Source of the DNA: Incurvaria masculella
Lineage: Eukaryota; Arthropoda; Insecta; Lepidoptera; Incurvariidae
Reading direction: 5' to 3'
NCBI GenBank assembly: GCA_946894095.1
Contig: OX335642.1
Location: 2,863,021 to 2,927,020, forward strand
DNA length: 64,000 bases
Shown: piece after piece, positions 1 through 13,055 of the stretch
Layout: each line of letters starts with the position of its first letter
How positions within the stretch are numbered: the stretch's first letter is position 1
The notes under the pieces: generated by a model
The model's input: only the letters and a program-made list of their open reading frames with translations
Database searches by the model: none
Told to the model about the DNA's origin: nothing
Translations under genes and position numbers: made by a program

Positions 1-1885
1 TACATTATGTTTTGATGGGGACCTGTAAATGTCACGAGAGACGGCAGTCCCCTCGGATTGTTGACTTTTTTGTTGTGAGACAATGTTTTAGGCTCGCCCA
101 ACCGGACGGAAATGTTTTATCCCGTTGGTCATATATCTCGGTCACGGTGATGATATTTCTGATGGTCTGCTTTGCTTACCCATTTGTTCTTTATTTGAAT
201 TAGGAATATAACTACTTATTAATCACGACATGTGGCGTCTAGGCAACCTACCCTAGAAGATCTGTCAGAACTATCAGAGACCCTACAAAATAAAACAGAA
301 TAGATTAGAATATGTTATTTACTCAATCTAGGTAATTGAAATGACAAAATTTTCTTCGATATAATTCTGAAAATTAATTGTTTTAAATTATGGTAATCGA
401 ATGAAGGCGGGGAAAAGAAAATATTACAATATCATAACCCAAACTTTGTGCTGGTTGATTACATTAAAATTAGTTTGAAGACAAATTAAAGCTCATATTT
501 TCCTACAAAAGTTGTTCTAACTGCATAATAAACATATTTCATCTAAATACAATTTGAAAAGAATGACAGTATTGACATTTCTAAGGGGAGGTCGAATGCG
601 ACACCTACAATAACCTTTAAGTATGTTTTCTTCTCCATTTAATCACAAACTCTACGGTCCATTATAGTTCTGTTAAATTAAACATATGACTCTCAACACA
701 AACACAACTCGAAATGCTTTGGCATGTTACCACGGTTGGATAATCTGTGATGGGACAAGCCGAGCAGTGTGCGGACTAACTTTAATCCGCCGGACTAAAC
801 CGGTTTTTGTATGGTTAGTCCGGTGCTAATCTCGTACAAAGTTTTGACAGGTGTTCTCTGAATAAGACTAGAAGTATACAAATCGTATGCTCATAGGACA
901 ATGTTCTTTTTTCCGCTTGTCGTAGGAACAGGTTAAATCATAACTATTGGCATAGATATATTAGCTAATCTTACTTAACATACTAATCCAGGGTTTTAGT
1001 AATTTGAAGAAAGTAATAATGCTTTGAAGCTGCGTGAAGATAAATTATTTGATTACTTTTTAAAAAATAGTTAGGTAAATTGCTAACCCAATAAAGCCAC
1101 TTTCCACATAAATGAATGAATGGTATAAATTACAAAAAAAAATCAGAATAAATAAAAAAAATGTAACAACTGGACTCAACAACAAAAAACGAACTCAAAT
1201 GCATCTTGGACCTGACAAGACAGGTGTAAAACAGGTGCAAGGGTGTTTAACATACCACTTCAATTCATGATTTAATTGAATAAATAAGACAGGCCTATTG
1301 ACTGATCTGGTGGTAAACATGGTTAGTATCCAATTCGCTATTTCGATCACTTTCCAAGCAATATTTTGTTGGCTGACCGCGAGAACATCTTCAGATAATC
1401 ACTTCAAATTCGCTGTCTCTTACCTATTTTAAATACCTAAGTTTTTATTTTATTTATTATTCTTTGCAACAGTTTTCTATCACATTATATGAGAAAATAT
1501 GTTACCAAACGTAATTCAGCTCAAACAATTGTATTTCGCGGAGACAAATTCGTCAGTTAACCCCAAAATCGGATCAAATAAATTCAAACAAAGAATGTTA
1601 AGCCTTCGAAAATGAACGGCTTGCGACGCTCGGGGCTGCCAGATAATATCTCAAGAGATGGAATATTCGGCTAAACGTCAAAAATGATAAAACTGCTTGA
1701 AAGACACCCGACCTAGCAACATTGGCGCGCCAAGCGTAAATTTGTCTAAAGCTGCTTTTACATTGTTTCTCCCGTACAAACACGACATACAAAGTTTAAA
1801 AAAAAAGAACTTCTTTCGTTCGCTCTTCTTTGTACAAAGATAATGCTGTGAAATAAGGATGATTACAAGTATTTTCTTATACATG

Positions 1886-2124
1886 TACAGTCAACCAAAG
1901 TTCTAAAGATACACTTCCGGTTAAAGGTAATAATGAATTGTGTTAAAATACAAGCTACCTTGTATTTTTTGTAGTCTTTTATTTACATGATTAATAGTAA
2001 ACATTCTCAGTTATTTTTTTATATACTATAGTCAGCCCTATGTTTCTTGGCTAAAGTCAAAGTATTTTTCAGTTCATCTTTTCCATGAACCGGAAGTGTA
2101 TCCTTTAATCTTTGGTTGACTGTA
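1886..2124. mobile_element. Tc1/mariner-type MITE with about 38-bp inverted repeats
   Basis: The left end TACAGTCAACCAAAG, continuing to GATACACTTCCGGTT, is matched in reverse complement at the right end (2086-2124). TA at each outer edge and a CAGT-type start fit a TA target duplication. It has no coding capacity. Confidence 0.75.
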
Positions 2125-3373
2125 CGATACATGTTCTGTGATTGTTGACTCTAGACTCGACTGTGTAATTGGAATATAAAATTTTCACTGTTCGTTCAAA
2201 AAAATGCGTGAAAACATTTATACAACTATGCAACATGTAATGCCTCTTTAGTTTTTTTTCTAAATACTTACTTAAATTCACTAGTCAAACAAAATTATTC
2301 CAATTACCCATCAGCCATCATTATTGTATAGCACTCATTTACACCCTCAGTATCAAATAAACATGAAATCTCTAAATAAATATGAAACATCACCGATGAA
2401 GCCACCCCGCGCCATTCGTAGCGTACGTGATTCCATCAACGGCGATAAATTATTTACAAATAAATCTCGAACTCCCAATCCTTATCAAAACAAAAAGCGA
2501 TTTAAATCGAACGCTCATACTGTGAACGCGCGCCTACCCGACCCGCCTTCTGGCAACATCCGCGAAAATATTACATAGGTAGCTGTGCCTGATCCGCATT
2601 TTAAAACACTGCACAGATCTGCTTATTCCGGGGGCCATAAAAAATATCACTTCTTCCGAGTGCCATCTTTGATAATAATATCAGGCTGGATATTCTCACA
2701 CACGTGCCCGAAATACGTAAATCGCGTTTTTGTTCTTTAGCGGTGGCGGCCATCTTGTCGCATTCGCTGCGAAAAATGTCGGGCGCACGTGACGGCTGGA
2801 GCGGACTCGCGGCTATGTTCAAGTTTCGAATTATTTTGCTTTTTTTGCGGCGCTGGAAGCTAGGCTCCCCATTTTTGTTGACGTCAAAGAGTCTGATGCC
2901 TCGAGGCAAAACCGATTTCCTGTTCATATTTTAGTCTCCATAAACATTTTAGCATCGACGTCTTTTTTAGATAATATTGGATAAACTGTTGTTTCGACGG
3001 GCCCGAAGTCTAAATTGGAAATATAATACAGTATGCTTGGTGGCAAATTATTATTTCCCAGTCGTACAGAGAAACTTTATTGAAATAATTATTTACAAAT
3101 GTTCAAAGCACTCTTCTGCTTACACGTATTTTGTGAAATACCTTTATTATTAAATTGAAACTATTTAACTAACCTTACTCAAGGTGAGTATTTTCAACAA
3201 ATTATTCGAATAATTTAACATTGTTAGCTTACTATGCACGTAATATATGAACCGACTAGTGTGCATGCGTCAAAATATGATTGGCAAAATCAGAACTCGC
3301 ACAGCTTGGGTAAGTTCCAAGGTGCTCGAGTTGTATGAATCGTGCTTAATTAAGAAAAAATCTGATATTTAGG

Positions 3374-3560
3374 ACATTAAATAAACCATCTGAGAGTCTG
3401 TGCGTTTTGATTTTTTTTTTTTTGATAACTTATCTTATGTTCATGACATAAGCCTAAAGATGTGTATCAAAATGTTTAAGGGCTTATATCATGAATATAA
3501 ATTAAATTCAACAAAAAATCAAAACCTATAGACGCAGCTCTCATTGGGTTTATTTAATGT
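3374..3560. mobile_element. Small palindromic MITE
   Basis: The left arm begins ACATTAAATAAACC and runs to GTTTTGATTTTTTT. The right arm is its imperfect reverse complement and ends GGTTTATTTAATGT. The element is 187 bases long with no ORF. Confidence 0.6.
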
Positions 3561-5600
3561 GCAAGACTTCAGAAAAATATTCCTAAATTTGACTGAGGAA
3601 ACAGGCACGAGCCGTTGTATCGATTGAACCATAGCACCTCATTACGCTCTCAAAGATATTCTATTTTCCGTTTCAATAACGCCCTCGGGAGGCCGCGTGG
3701 GAACTCCAAAACCGCTGGACCGATTCCGATGTAACCTTACTCCGTGCGAACGCGTCAGTGTCGCCAGCCTAGCCGCGACATCCGCTCTTTCTACGGCGGC
3801 GCAGTGCCGACAAATTCCGAGATTGATCGAAGTTGAGTGTGAGGGCTCGCACTGCATCAGGCATCAGCGTATTATTACAACATTTTAGTATTTACACGAT
3901 TTTTTGTGGCATTATCAGTAATCGCAATGCGAACAAAAATGTTGTCATAAAATTTAATGTCATTTGTTACACTTAAAACGACGTAAAATCTTTGGCTGGC
4001 CTTCCTCATTGGTAATCTTTTGTTGACTTTTTAACTATCTCATTTTCTAAAACCCACAAATCATAAATGGCTCCCTGGCCAAAACATTAATGGATTGACA
4101 CTTCATTGCACTATGACCGGCAAACAAGATATGCTATTAAAACTTTGACCGATTGGTGCAGAATTCATAGATTTTGGTCTTTCATTTTACTACACTTGAC
4201 GACGGTTAAAGTGTGTAGAATTCAACGTCAATTCGGCAAGACAAGACAACTTACTTAGTTATTAGTTGTTTACTGAATGTTTAAGTTCCATCGCGAATCC
4301 AATCAAATAGTACCCATCCGTCTGGATCTTCAGACCGCAAGTCTCGTCATTACCTCAGAAATCCCATCATCACGCTCCGCTGAACGCGACCAAGCCACCC
4401 CCGACGCTACTTCTAATGTATTCCGTCGTCACGCCCCGGGGAACTCTCCCAGGCTACTCGCTCCACCTCGCCTCTATTAAATAGTTAAACAGAATAACTT
4501 AAAACTTTGCTTTAAATAAAACTAGAAAGTAATCTCAAAATCCAAGGGCTTATGGCCGCTGTTGCATTGGTAACCGCCGCCTCGGGATGGATGGCTTCTG
4601 CATATAGCGATAGTGTTGATTCCACGTTTGAATTTTAATGATTCGCTCTTGTTTTACATTTTAATTGTGGGTTCAGACGGCGGGAATTTGCCTTGCCATA
4701 ATTTATGTACTAAAATAGAAGATCTTTGAGATCTCGAGTGTCTCTTATTCTGAGGAATAATAATTTAAGTATTAAATTACTTTCCAACTGTGTTTATGAA
4801 TAAGTCTACGATCTTGGTGGGCGTTATTATTTTTGCTCCAATATTCCATGAATAAGTAATTGTACGATAATAGGTAGACCTACATAAATAATATTTACCA
4901 CTAGAGAATAACCAACAATGTGCAAAAGAAAACTACAAAGAGAAAGTGGAATCCCTCCGCCTCTATGGGTCAATCGTTAGAATAGGAAAATTAATTTGTA
5001 TCAACCGCCCTATTTCGTCAGACACAAATGTTGATGAAAGAGACGGATGAGCCAACCTTTTTTCCGCCGCCTTCCGGGCAAGTTCAATGGAAAATTCCCG
5101 ACATATCTTCATTAGTAATTTCGCGCAAACGCCCCAACAATGACAAACGAACGAACTCCTAATGACTGCCGTGAACGCTGCCATTAGGGATGGAGCTGCG
5201 CGCCATCTAGCGAGGACAGTGGAAGCCGAGCTATTGTCTGCGTTCCGTCTCTCCGGCTCATTGTTTTCGTGACTGTTTTTTTTTATTTGGAAGTCTCACG
5301 AGAAAATAATAAATTAAGCAATTCAACTGGATGATTTTTCAACGGGTCTCGTCACTCTTAGGAAAGCTTCACACCAAACTATTTTGTTGGAGCGTGTCGC
5401 GTTCTTAGACGTGGCTAAATAGTTGGAAATTCGATTACTTACTTATTTGTTACCAGAATTGTTATTGGTTGTAATTGGATATCTAATATCTTCACACTAG
5501 ATATGACGTAGTGTGATTCTTTACCTTTCAGTTTCCCAATAAATCATGAATCCTGAAACGTCTGGCTACGTACAAAACCAAAGTATGCATATCTATCCCC

Positions 5601-5726
5601 TGTTTTCACCACATCCAATTATTTGAAATCCGATAAGTAACTTTCGGTTACATTGTATATTTACATGGTAACCTATAGATAACTTTGGGATTTTTGTAGT
5701 TTGAGGTGGTAGAAACGGGCGTAAAT
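5601..5726. repeat. Short palindromic repeat (CCCTGTTTTCACCAC family)
   Basis: The left end CCCTGTTTTCACCAC and right end GTGGTAGAAACGGG are imperfect inverted repeats around a central GGTTAC/GTAACC palindrome. A related left arm occurs at about 22658-22730. Confidence 0.5.
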
Positions 5727-5870
5727 TGGTTACAATCTTAAAACTTCCATTTTCTACAAATATCTATTCTAAATTGCGTTTTTGTGAGCGATTTGATCGG
5801 TGACGCCCATTTGACAGTTGACAGATCCAACTACAATCCTGGTTTCACTTCGGGCAGGTTTAGGGTCAGC

Positions 5871-6163
5871 AAAACCGGCCAAGTGCGAGTCGGACTCGCA
5901 CACGAAGGGTTCCGTACCATTGTAAAAAATAAAACAAAAAAATCACGTTTTTCGTATGGGAGCCCCCTTTAATTTTAATTAATTTTTAATCTTACCTATT
6001 TGTTGTTATAGCGGCAAAATAAATACACACTCTGTGAAAATTTCAGCTGTCTACCTGTTACGGTTGCTGAGATACAGCCCTGTGACAGACGGACAGACGG
6101 ACGGACAGCGGAGGCTTAGTAATAGGGTTCCGTTTTCACCCTTTGGGTACGGAACCCTAAAAA
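5871..6163 (+). mobile_element. (GACG)n-associated lepidopteran repeat, full copy
   Basis: It opens AAAACCGGCCAAGTGCGAGT and has a box-B-like GGGTTCCGTACC. It then has ATAGCGGCAAAATAAATACA, a short GACG tract and the end GGTACGGAACCCTAAAAA. The same unit recurs at eight other places in the window. I infer a tRNA-derived SINE; the pol III boxes are degenerate. Confidence 0.85.
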
Positions 6164-6380
6164 CGGAACTGTCATTCTGTAAGTCAAACGCAAATTGTTT
6201 ATTTCTTTTCGGTACAGTACGTAGCATCCAGCCTGAATAAGACTAGTATGTTTTACAAACAATATCCATCTACCTCAGCCGTTCGTGTGATGCTTCTAGG
6301 CCAAAGAACGCCACGTTCGTATCCCATCGACCCGGAAAGTCGAAAGGCGCGAGAACGAGGATTAAGCAATAAAAGGGGAT

Positions 6381-6788
6381 TTTGAGCGGATTGTAGCCTA
6401 GTGACGCGAGGACTTGCCTTGCTTGCTAGAGGCCTGGGTTCAAATCTTCGCCCCGTTCATGCACCACTTTCTTTCTCGTTCTGAGTTGGATAAGTGCATT
6501 TCGTTATGGATTCGAGCTGCCCCATGGTTCGGAATCCATAAAGAAACTGTAGGTCCCCTTCCCCTGCTAGGTGGTAGGGTTTAAAACCGCCCGGTTTGGT
6601 ACCATCGCATTGAATGAAAGATGGTCGAAGCGTTAATGCAAAAATGTCCGTGTTTTTCATCCAGTTCAATCGTAAAGGGAAGGTTCTGGCATGGCATTTA
6701 ATTCCTTCGGGAGTGGGGTGTGTTGGGCTAATATCATAACGGTACTCGTGTGGTATTAGCCATCCATGTCAGGTTGAATAAAAAAAAC
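6381..6788 (+). mobile_element. SINE with tRNA-like head and shared body
   Basis: The head has a box-A-like TAGCCTAGTGACGCGAGG and a box-B-like GGTTCAAATC 33 bases later. The body begins near CCATGGTTCGGAATCC and includes AACTGTAGGTCCCCTTCC, GGTACCATCGCATTGAATGA, CATCCAGTTCAA and TATTAGCCATCCATGTC, with an A-rich tail. The same body occurs in about a dozen copies, some with a 5S-like head. Confidence 0.85.
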
Positions 6789-7837
6789 ATTGCGTTAGGG
6801 CAATATAGTGGGTACCTGCCACATGTCACATGACACAGCACCATGTGTTTCCAAAGAAGCCTTAAGTTCCAAGCCGCTAATATATATAACAAGTTACTCA
6901 TTGAGTTACAAAGAGAAGAAAGTGACAACCTATTCAAACAAACCCTGCATAAATGGCTGCTCACAAAAACTTTTTATGACCTATACTACTTTTTGTAAGA
7001 AAAATAAGTAATATTTTAATAATTTCCGGTGTATATATATTCAGTATAGTTAATTTTATAATGACTGACTTTAATACAATACTTTCTGATGTTTTTAATT
7101 TTAATTGTGATTTATGAATGTTTGATGGAATGATTTTAATTTAAATGTTTAATGCATAATGTTAATTTTTATATCGAATTTCTTACTGTGCCTTAATGAA
7201 AATTTATTTAATAATTTGAATGCTAATAACTTGTAGAATTATATACTTACCTGTGTATAAACCTTAACGATGTGATAGAAGTGTACAAAACTAAAGATCA
7301 CAAATAAACTCTTTGAATCTTTGAATCTTTGAATATTGAACAGCCACAGTAGTGGTAAGGTCAGTGTAAGCGGACTAATGGGCATTCTCTCCTGTCCTCT
7401 GGGTTGCACGATTGCGAGCATACCAAAGAAAATTAAAACTCTTTTATCTACTTGTTGCATTATAGTTGTAATCTATGGTTGTAATGTTTTGGTTGTAATC
7501 TATGGTTGTATCTACATTTCGTAAATTGGCTTATTTCACCTTGTCCTGCTCAAACGAATGCTCCCACTAACCTATCAGAACCACAGAATGCAAAACCAAC
7601 CTACTCAGCAAATGAGATTGTTAATTTCAAAGATTTATGTGCGAAGTTTTTTTTTTATTCTACTCGGTGTATACAAAATTTAGTTTAAATATTTTCTTAA
7701 TCAATTGTTTCTACCTACATTTTATTTTCACCGAGATTTGATATTTAAAAATATTGCAAGTGAAATAAAAGCTTGTAAAAAATCAAATGTGTGACCATTA
7801 CGTTAAAGTAAAAAAAAACATTGCTTAAAAAACGCCA

Positions 7838-7906
7838 TTAAAGTGTTTTTCAAATTATTAGTAAACTACGTTTGTATGGGGAACGCTGCTTACGGGCCGT
7901 TCTTAA
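7838..7906. mobile_element. TTAA-MITE family B, one arm
   Basis: TTCAAATTATTAGTAAACTA to GCTTACGGGCCGTTCTTAA matches the right arm of the copy at 24360-24681 and ends exactly at TTAA. Confidence 0.65.
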
Positions 7907-8460
7907 GTAACCACATTACCTGGGTATCTGAAAATATATTTCCCAGATTATACGGAGAGAGATCTGTTGCCCGGTATCTAGATCTCCTGACGGACAGACC
8001 GATGGACAACCCGGTCTTAATATTATGAGTCGGATAAGCGGAATCTGCCGCTACAGTCCATCTGGTGTTTAGCTATCCATCGCGCCTTCGCTAATTAAAA
8101 ATGGCCGCCTGACAAATTGGGGGCGAGAAATGAACGAAGGGACTCCTTTCCTCGCTTCGTAAATAATAAGTTTTGTCGGAATAGCGTCGAGTCGCTACGT
8201 TTATCAAGGCTGATAAATTGGATGCGACCGCTAATTTCGTTTTTCCGGTGCAGCGGGTCCGATTCCGGGGCGCTTTAGCCAATCAGGGCTCGGATAAATA
8301 AATTTAACTATTATTTTATGATGTTCGCTCACCAGAGTGGTCGACCAAACGCGCGCCCTGAGAATGGACTGCACGAGCCAGTTCAAAATATTGAAAAATA
8401 TTCGTGTTTAGTTGCTTGAATCGTGGGGGCCTCTACCAAAGATGTTTTGTTATTTTTAAA

Positions 8461-8646
8461 ACCGATGATTTAATGAACGATTGTCGAAGCAGTATTGAAA
8501 TTTGCCCGTCTTTCGTCCAGTTTAATGTAGCATTGTAGTATAACGCAGGTTCTGACATGTCACATAGTTTCCATGTGGTATTTTTGGCTAACAGAATGAC
8601 ATTAGAGTTGGAATTGGCCATACATGTCCAGTTTGATTTAAAAAAT
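8461..8646 (+). mobile_element. SINE body fragment (shared-body family)
   Basis: ACGATTGTCGAAGCAGTATTG, GTCCAGTTTAATGTAGCATTG and GGCCATACATGTCCAGT match the 3' half of the family, diverged. The head is missing. Confidence 0.7.
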
Positions 8647-9139
8647 CAGATCGCTGCGCTCAACTCGCTCCTATTAAATGGGTGAATGGGGTGGTTTTTA
8701 CTAATAAGTTCGAGACAACTTCATCAGAAAAATATTTGTTACTATCCTAAGTATTAACGATATTATTAACTAAAAAATGCATCTAAGCATGTATGGGATT
8801 GCTAAGAACGAAACCGCGTAGGCAGTAAAGTGAGGACGTATTTAAACCCTAAAAAGAACATGTTATGAGCTTAATTTATTTGAAACTTAAACCCTCTAGA
8901 ATCGGTCCCATCTGGAGCAGGGTAATATTTCGTTCTGGAGCTTATCTTAAATGGGTTAATGCGCCTTGATAGTTCTTTAGTACGTTTTGCCTGCACTTAT
9001 TCCAAGTCAGTTAAGACATTTCACGGACCCTGTCCCTTAGACAACTGTATAATGCGATAATTATTTCCTTTGACATCTCCAATAATGATAGAAAATCTTC
9101 GCTTTTAATGTACGAATAATCCTAACGCTTTGATCTATC

Positions 9140-9290
9140 TATATTTCTTAAAACTAGTGACCCGCCCCGCCTTCACACGGGAAGCATTTGACTTCTGACG
9201 GAAGGATGGCGGTCATGTTACGAATTATACAAACTGACATACGCCACAGAATAATGCAATCCGTTCTGTTAATCATACCAAAGAATATAT
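9140..9290. repeat. Lepidopteran dispersed-repeat fragment
   Basis: ACTAGTGACCCGCCCCGCCT opening is typical of a common lepidopteran interspersed repeat. It is followed by AT-rich sequence up to the tandem duplication. No coding capacity. Confidence 0.4.
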
Positions 9291-9293
9291 AAT

Positions 9294-11545
9294 ACTAGCT
9301 GCGGTACCCGGCTCCGCTCGGGTTAGTGTCGGCTAAATTATCTCATGGATAAAAAGTAGCCCACATGACTGGTCCAAAATAGGGTCAAACTGGTCCAGGA
9401 CAATGTATCAATGTACCAAATTTAATCAAGATCGTTCGAGCCGAAAAAGCATGATTTAATGAGAAACATCCAATAATTCCCATTTAGAGCTTCGTTGACG
9501 TTTGGTGGCTATTTAAAAAAAAAACATTTGCCGCGAGAACTTTTCTGCACTTTCACTGCTACATTGCTTACCTAGTAAGTAACGTGTAACGTAGGTAAGT
9601 TTTGCGTGGACTCCAACCCACAGCCAGCCTCAACATCGAAAACAGTAACCCATCTCGAACCTGACTGCTCCCAGAGATGCTATACATTGATAAAATACGC
9701 ATATAAATCAGGTAAGTGGTTCGCATGTTATAAGACTTTAAGACTCACTACTTACCCTTCTGTTAATGAAGCGTTATATTATGTAATCTATAAGTTTTTA
9801 GTAGAATCAGGCTAGACGTAGATACAATGCACATCTAAATCGAGTAATTGGTTCTCAAGGATTTTATTCTGTTGGTCGCTCCTCCGGCGATTTAGCGTGA
9901 TGCCAAGTAGTCCTAAAGTTGCAGGAAATACCAAGCCGTACTTCAGTAAAAGTAAGCGCTGCCGCCGCAAAGCCGAGCCGTGCATAGCATTGCAGTTTGT
10001 ATGACAGCCCCATCTTAGCGTAAGCGGAACTGAATTCTATTTAGCCAATCCTAATTCCCGGGTAGTTAAATGTACATGTACTAAGTTTTACAAATCGCTA
10101 GTGCCTTGAAAATTCGCCAAACGGACACCAAACAGTCACGACGTCTGCCCTCCCCCCGCCGCCGCTCCCCGCCACCGCCCCCGGCTCCTCTCCCCCTGGT
10201 GTGAAGTAGCGCTACCGGCATCGTTTTCGCAGCCCCGTGAAAGTTCTAAAGCCCATGGGCACATAAATTGTAGCCTATGTGTTATTCTGATGTATAAGCT
10301 ATATTATTGTAAAGTTTCATTAGAATCCATTCAGTAGTTTTTACGTGAAAGAGTAACAAACATCAATCCATCCATCCATCCATCCATCCATTATTACAAA
10401 CTTTCCCCTTTATATTATTTACTAGCTGCGGTACCCGGCTCCGCTCGGGTTAGTGTCGGCTAAATTATCTCATGGATAAAAAGTGACTGGTCCAAAATAG
10501 GGTCAAACTGGTCCAGGACAATGTATCCATGTACCAAATTTAATCAAGATCGTTCGAGCCGAAATAGCATGATTTAATGAGAAACATCCAATAATTCCCA
10601 TTTAGAGCTTCGTTGACGTTTGGTGGTTATTAAAAAAAAAAACATTTGCCGCGAGAAACTTTCTGCACTTTCACTGCTACATTGCTTACCTAGTAAGTAA
10701 CGTGTAACGTAGGTAAGTTTTGCGTGGACTCCAACCCACAGCCAGCCTCAACATCGAAAACAGTAACCCATCTCGAACCTGACTGCTCCCAGAGATGCTA
10801 TACATTGATAAAATACGCATATAAATCAGGTAAGTGGTTCGCATGTTATAAGACTTTAAGACTCACTACTTACCCTTCTGGTAATGAAGCGTTATATTAG
10901 TAATCTATAAGTTTTTCGTAGAATCAGGCTAGACGTAGATACAATGCACATCTAAATCGAGTAATTGGTTCTCAAGGATTTTATTCTGTTGGTCGCTCCT
11001 CCGGCGATTTAGCGTGATGCCAAGTAGTCCTAAAGTTGCAGGAAATACCAAGCCGTACTTCAGTAAAAGTAAGCGCTGCCGCCGCAAAGCCGAGCCGTGC
11101 ATAGCATTGCAGTTTGTATGACAGCCCCATCTTAGCGTAAGCGGAACTGAATTCTATTTAGCCAATCCTAATTCCCGGGTAGTTAAATGTACATGTACTA
11201 AGTTTTACAAATCGCTAGTGCCTTGAAAATTCGCCAAACGGACACCAAACAGTCACGACGTCTGCCCTCCCCCCGCCGCCGCTCCCCGCCACCGCCCCCG
11301 GCTCCTCTCCCCCTGGTGTGAAGTAGCGCTACCGGCATCGTTTTCGCAGCCCCGTGAAAGTTCTAAAGCCCATGGGCACATAAATTGTAGCCTATGTGTT
11401 ATTCTGAAGTATAAGCTATATTATTGTAAAGTTTCATTAGAATCCATTCAGTAGTTTTTACGTGAAAGAGTAACAAACATCCATCCATCCATCCATCCAT
11501 CCATCCATCCATCCATTATTACAAACTTTCCCCTTTATATTATTT
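9294..11545. repeat. 1.1-kb direct tandem duplication of an interspersed repeat
   Basis: Copy 1 (9294-10420) and copy 2 (10421-11545) abut. Each starts ACTAGCTGCGGTACCCGGCT and ends with a CCAT microsatellite and TTACAAACTTTCCCCTTTAT. They are nearly identical by eye. A 9-base deletion in copy 2 (GTAGCCCACATGACT versus GTGACT), a longer CCAT run and a few substitutions separate them. Each has a C-rich stretch (10142-10200; 11266-11322). The head also occurs as a fragment at 52960-52986. No long ORF was found. Confidence 0.9.
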
Positions 11546-11904
11546 ATTAGATTAGATTAGATATCCCATATTAGTGCATGCTGTATGGGGCGACACAAAA
11601 AAAATACATGCAGCCGAACATAGAAAATAAGTGATTCAAGTCGCAAATTGAAAAGAAGCCGATACATTGATATCGGCACATCCAACTTATTATACCTTAC
11701 GTTCGTATCTATGTACAGTCTACCTAAATTCTACGTACCTACCCATGATTTAGCGCAGAAGAGATACGGAAATATAATAAATGCATGAGATACGGCCCTC
11801 CCGTATCTACTAAATGTATTAAATTAGAAAAAAATATATGAGTTAGTGTACTGGACAAGTTGTGTAACAGTTGTGTGGATGGATGAGCATTGTCAACTGA
11901 AGGA

Positions 11905-11975
11905 GATATAATATAGTGACGAGAATTGAGAAGGGCATGTTGAGATAGTTCGTGAGAAATGTGATGATGGAGTAA
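11905..11975 (+). mobile_element. LINE reverse-transcriptase 3' scrap
   Basis: AATATAGTGACGAGAATTGA, then GGGCATGTTGAGATAGTT, resembles the VTRVERGMLRWFGH region near the C-terminus of RTE-like LINE reverse transcriptases. It is interrupted and short. Confidence 0.45.
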
Positions 11976-11984
11976 AAAATCATA

Positions 11985-12530
11985 TTAAGGTGGCCCAACC
12001 CGGCGGGACTAACTCATTCGCGGGCACGGCACAAAACCGTGCTGTTGCGCTCTGGGACCTTCTCTGTTTCAAAGAAAAAGACAGGCTCCGTGATGAGGAA
12101 GATGCAACATATTCACAAAAAAGACAATGTGTATAGTGTATGATTTAGTAAGATTTACGAAAAAAAATTATTTCAAAACGACTTATAGCTAAAAGTAAAC
12201 CACGACCGCTGTAGTCAAAAATCTAACAAAAACCAAATAGATTATAAGTCTTGATTAAATAAGCTATGTCTGATGACTAATCTTTTTAAGATTTTCTTAC
12301 TTTATCATTGCGTAATAAACAACCTAAGTTATAAAACGCGGGAAAAATTCGAACTTTCGGACCTCATAACTTAGAAACCAAACACAATTTTACAATGCCA
12401 ACGATCATCAGACATCTAGTTCGATCAAATAAAACTCTTTTGAGCAAAATTTGGGATCTCTGATAAGAAATATGGGCGTGATCTTCTTTCCCCGTTTGCA
12501 TGGGGAGTTGAGCGGGTTGGGCCACCTTAA
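11985..12530. mobile_element. TTAA-MITE family C, copy 1
   Basis: The ends are TTAAGGTGGCCCAACCC and GGGTTGGGCCACCTTAA. The interior is alignable to 23643-24363 over most of its length (for example CTCCGTGATGAGGA and AAAATTCGAACTTTCGG). TTAA flanks fit piggyBac- or Kolobok-type targeting. No transposase. Confidence 0.85.
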
Positions 12531-12665
12531 CAGAGCGAAGGTGTGAGAAACTGGGCTTTGAGCATATCTATCACCAGATTGGTGAAATATTAAATGTGAA
12601 TTATGTTCGTAGCAACCGTAATCGCATAGTATGTATAATTTATAAGCAGGAAAATGTATACAGGG

Positions 12666-12846
12666 TGATAGCGGAGGTATGGTCCAAATGTTAACCAGGT
12701 ATTACTTCGCATATTTGGAGCCAAAAGCCGTTGTAGGTATTAACAAAAATTTAGAGGATTTTTTTAAGCTGTAAAACATAAAGTTATAAACTTTTGCTCC
12801 AATTAGGCCAAGGTTTACGTGGTTAACGTTTGGACCATTCCTCCGC
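12666..12846. mobile_element. Palindromic MITE
   Basis: GCGGAGGTATGGTCCAAATG followed by TTAACC is matched by the reverse complement GGTTAACGTTTGGACCATTC CTCCGC at the other end, giving inverted arms of about 27 bases. Confidence 0.6.
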
Positions 12847-13055
12847 AATGTCTTGAGAGGAAACTTGTGCAGCATACTGTAAATACGGGTACCCTCTCGA
12901 AAATTCCGTCCATTAAAAAAATCTGGACATTTTCATCACAAAATAAAATTAAAACTCCCACGCTGCATAACCAAAATAGGATATCTGGCAGAAAATCCGG
13001 CCATTTTTCGATGATACACATGTATTCGAGAACCTTCTAAAATTCGTAATACATA

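Noticed and set aside
3642..3888. Overlapping ORFs with GC-rich composition near 3.7 kb as an upstream Ig exon
   Set aside because: No Ig tryptophan/cysteine pattern and no splice phase compatible with exon a.
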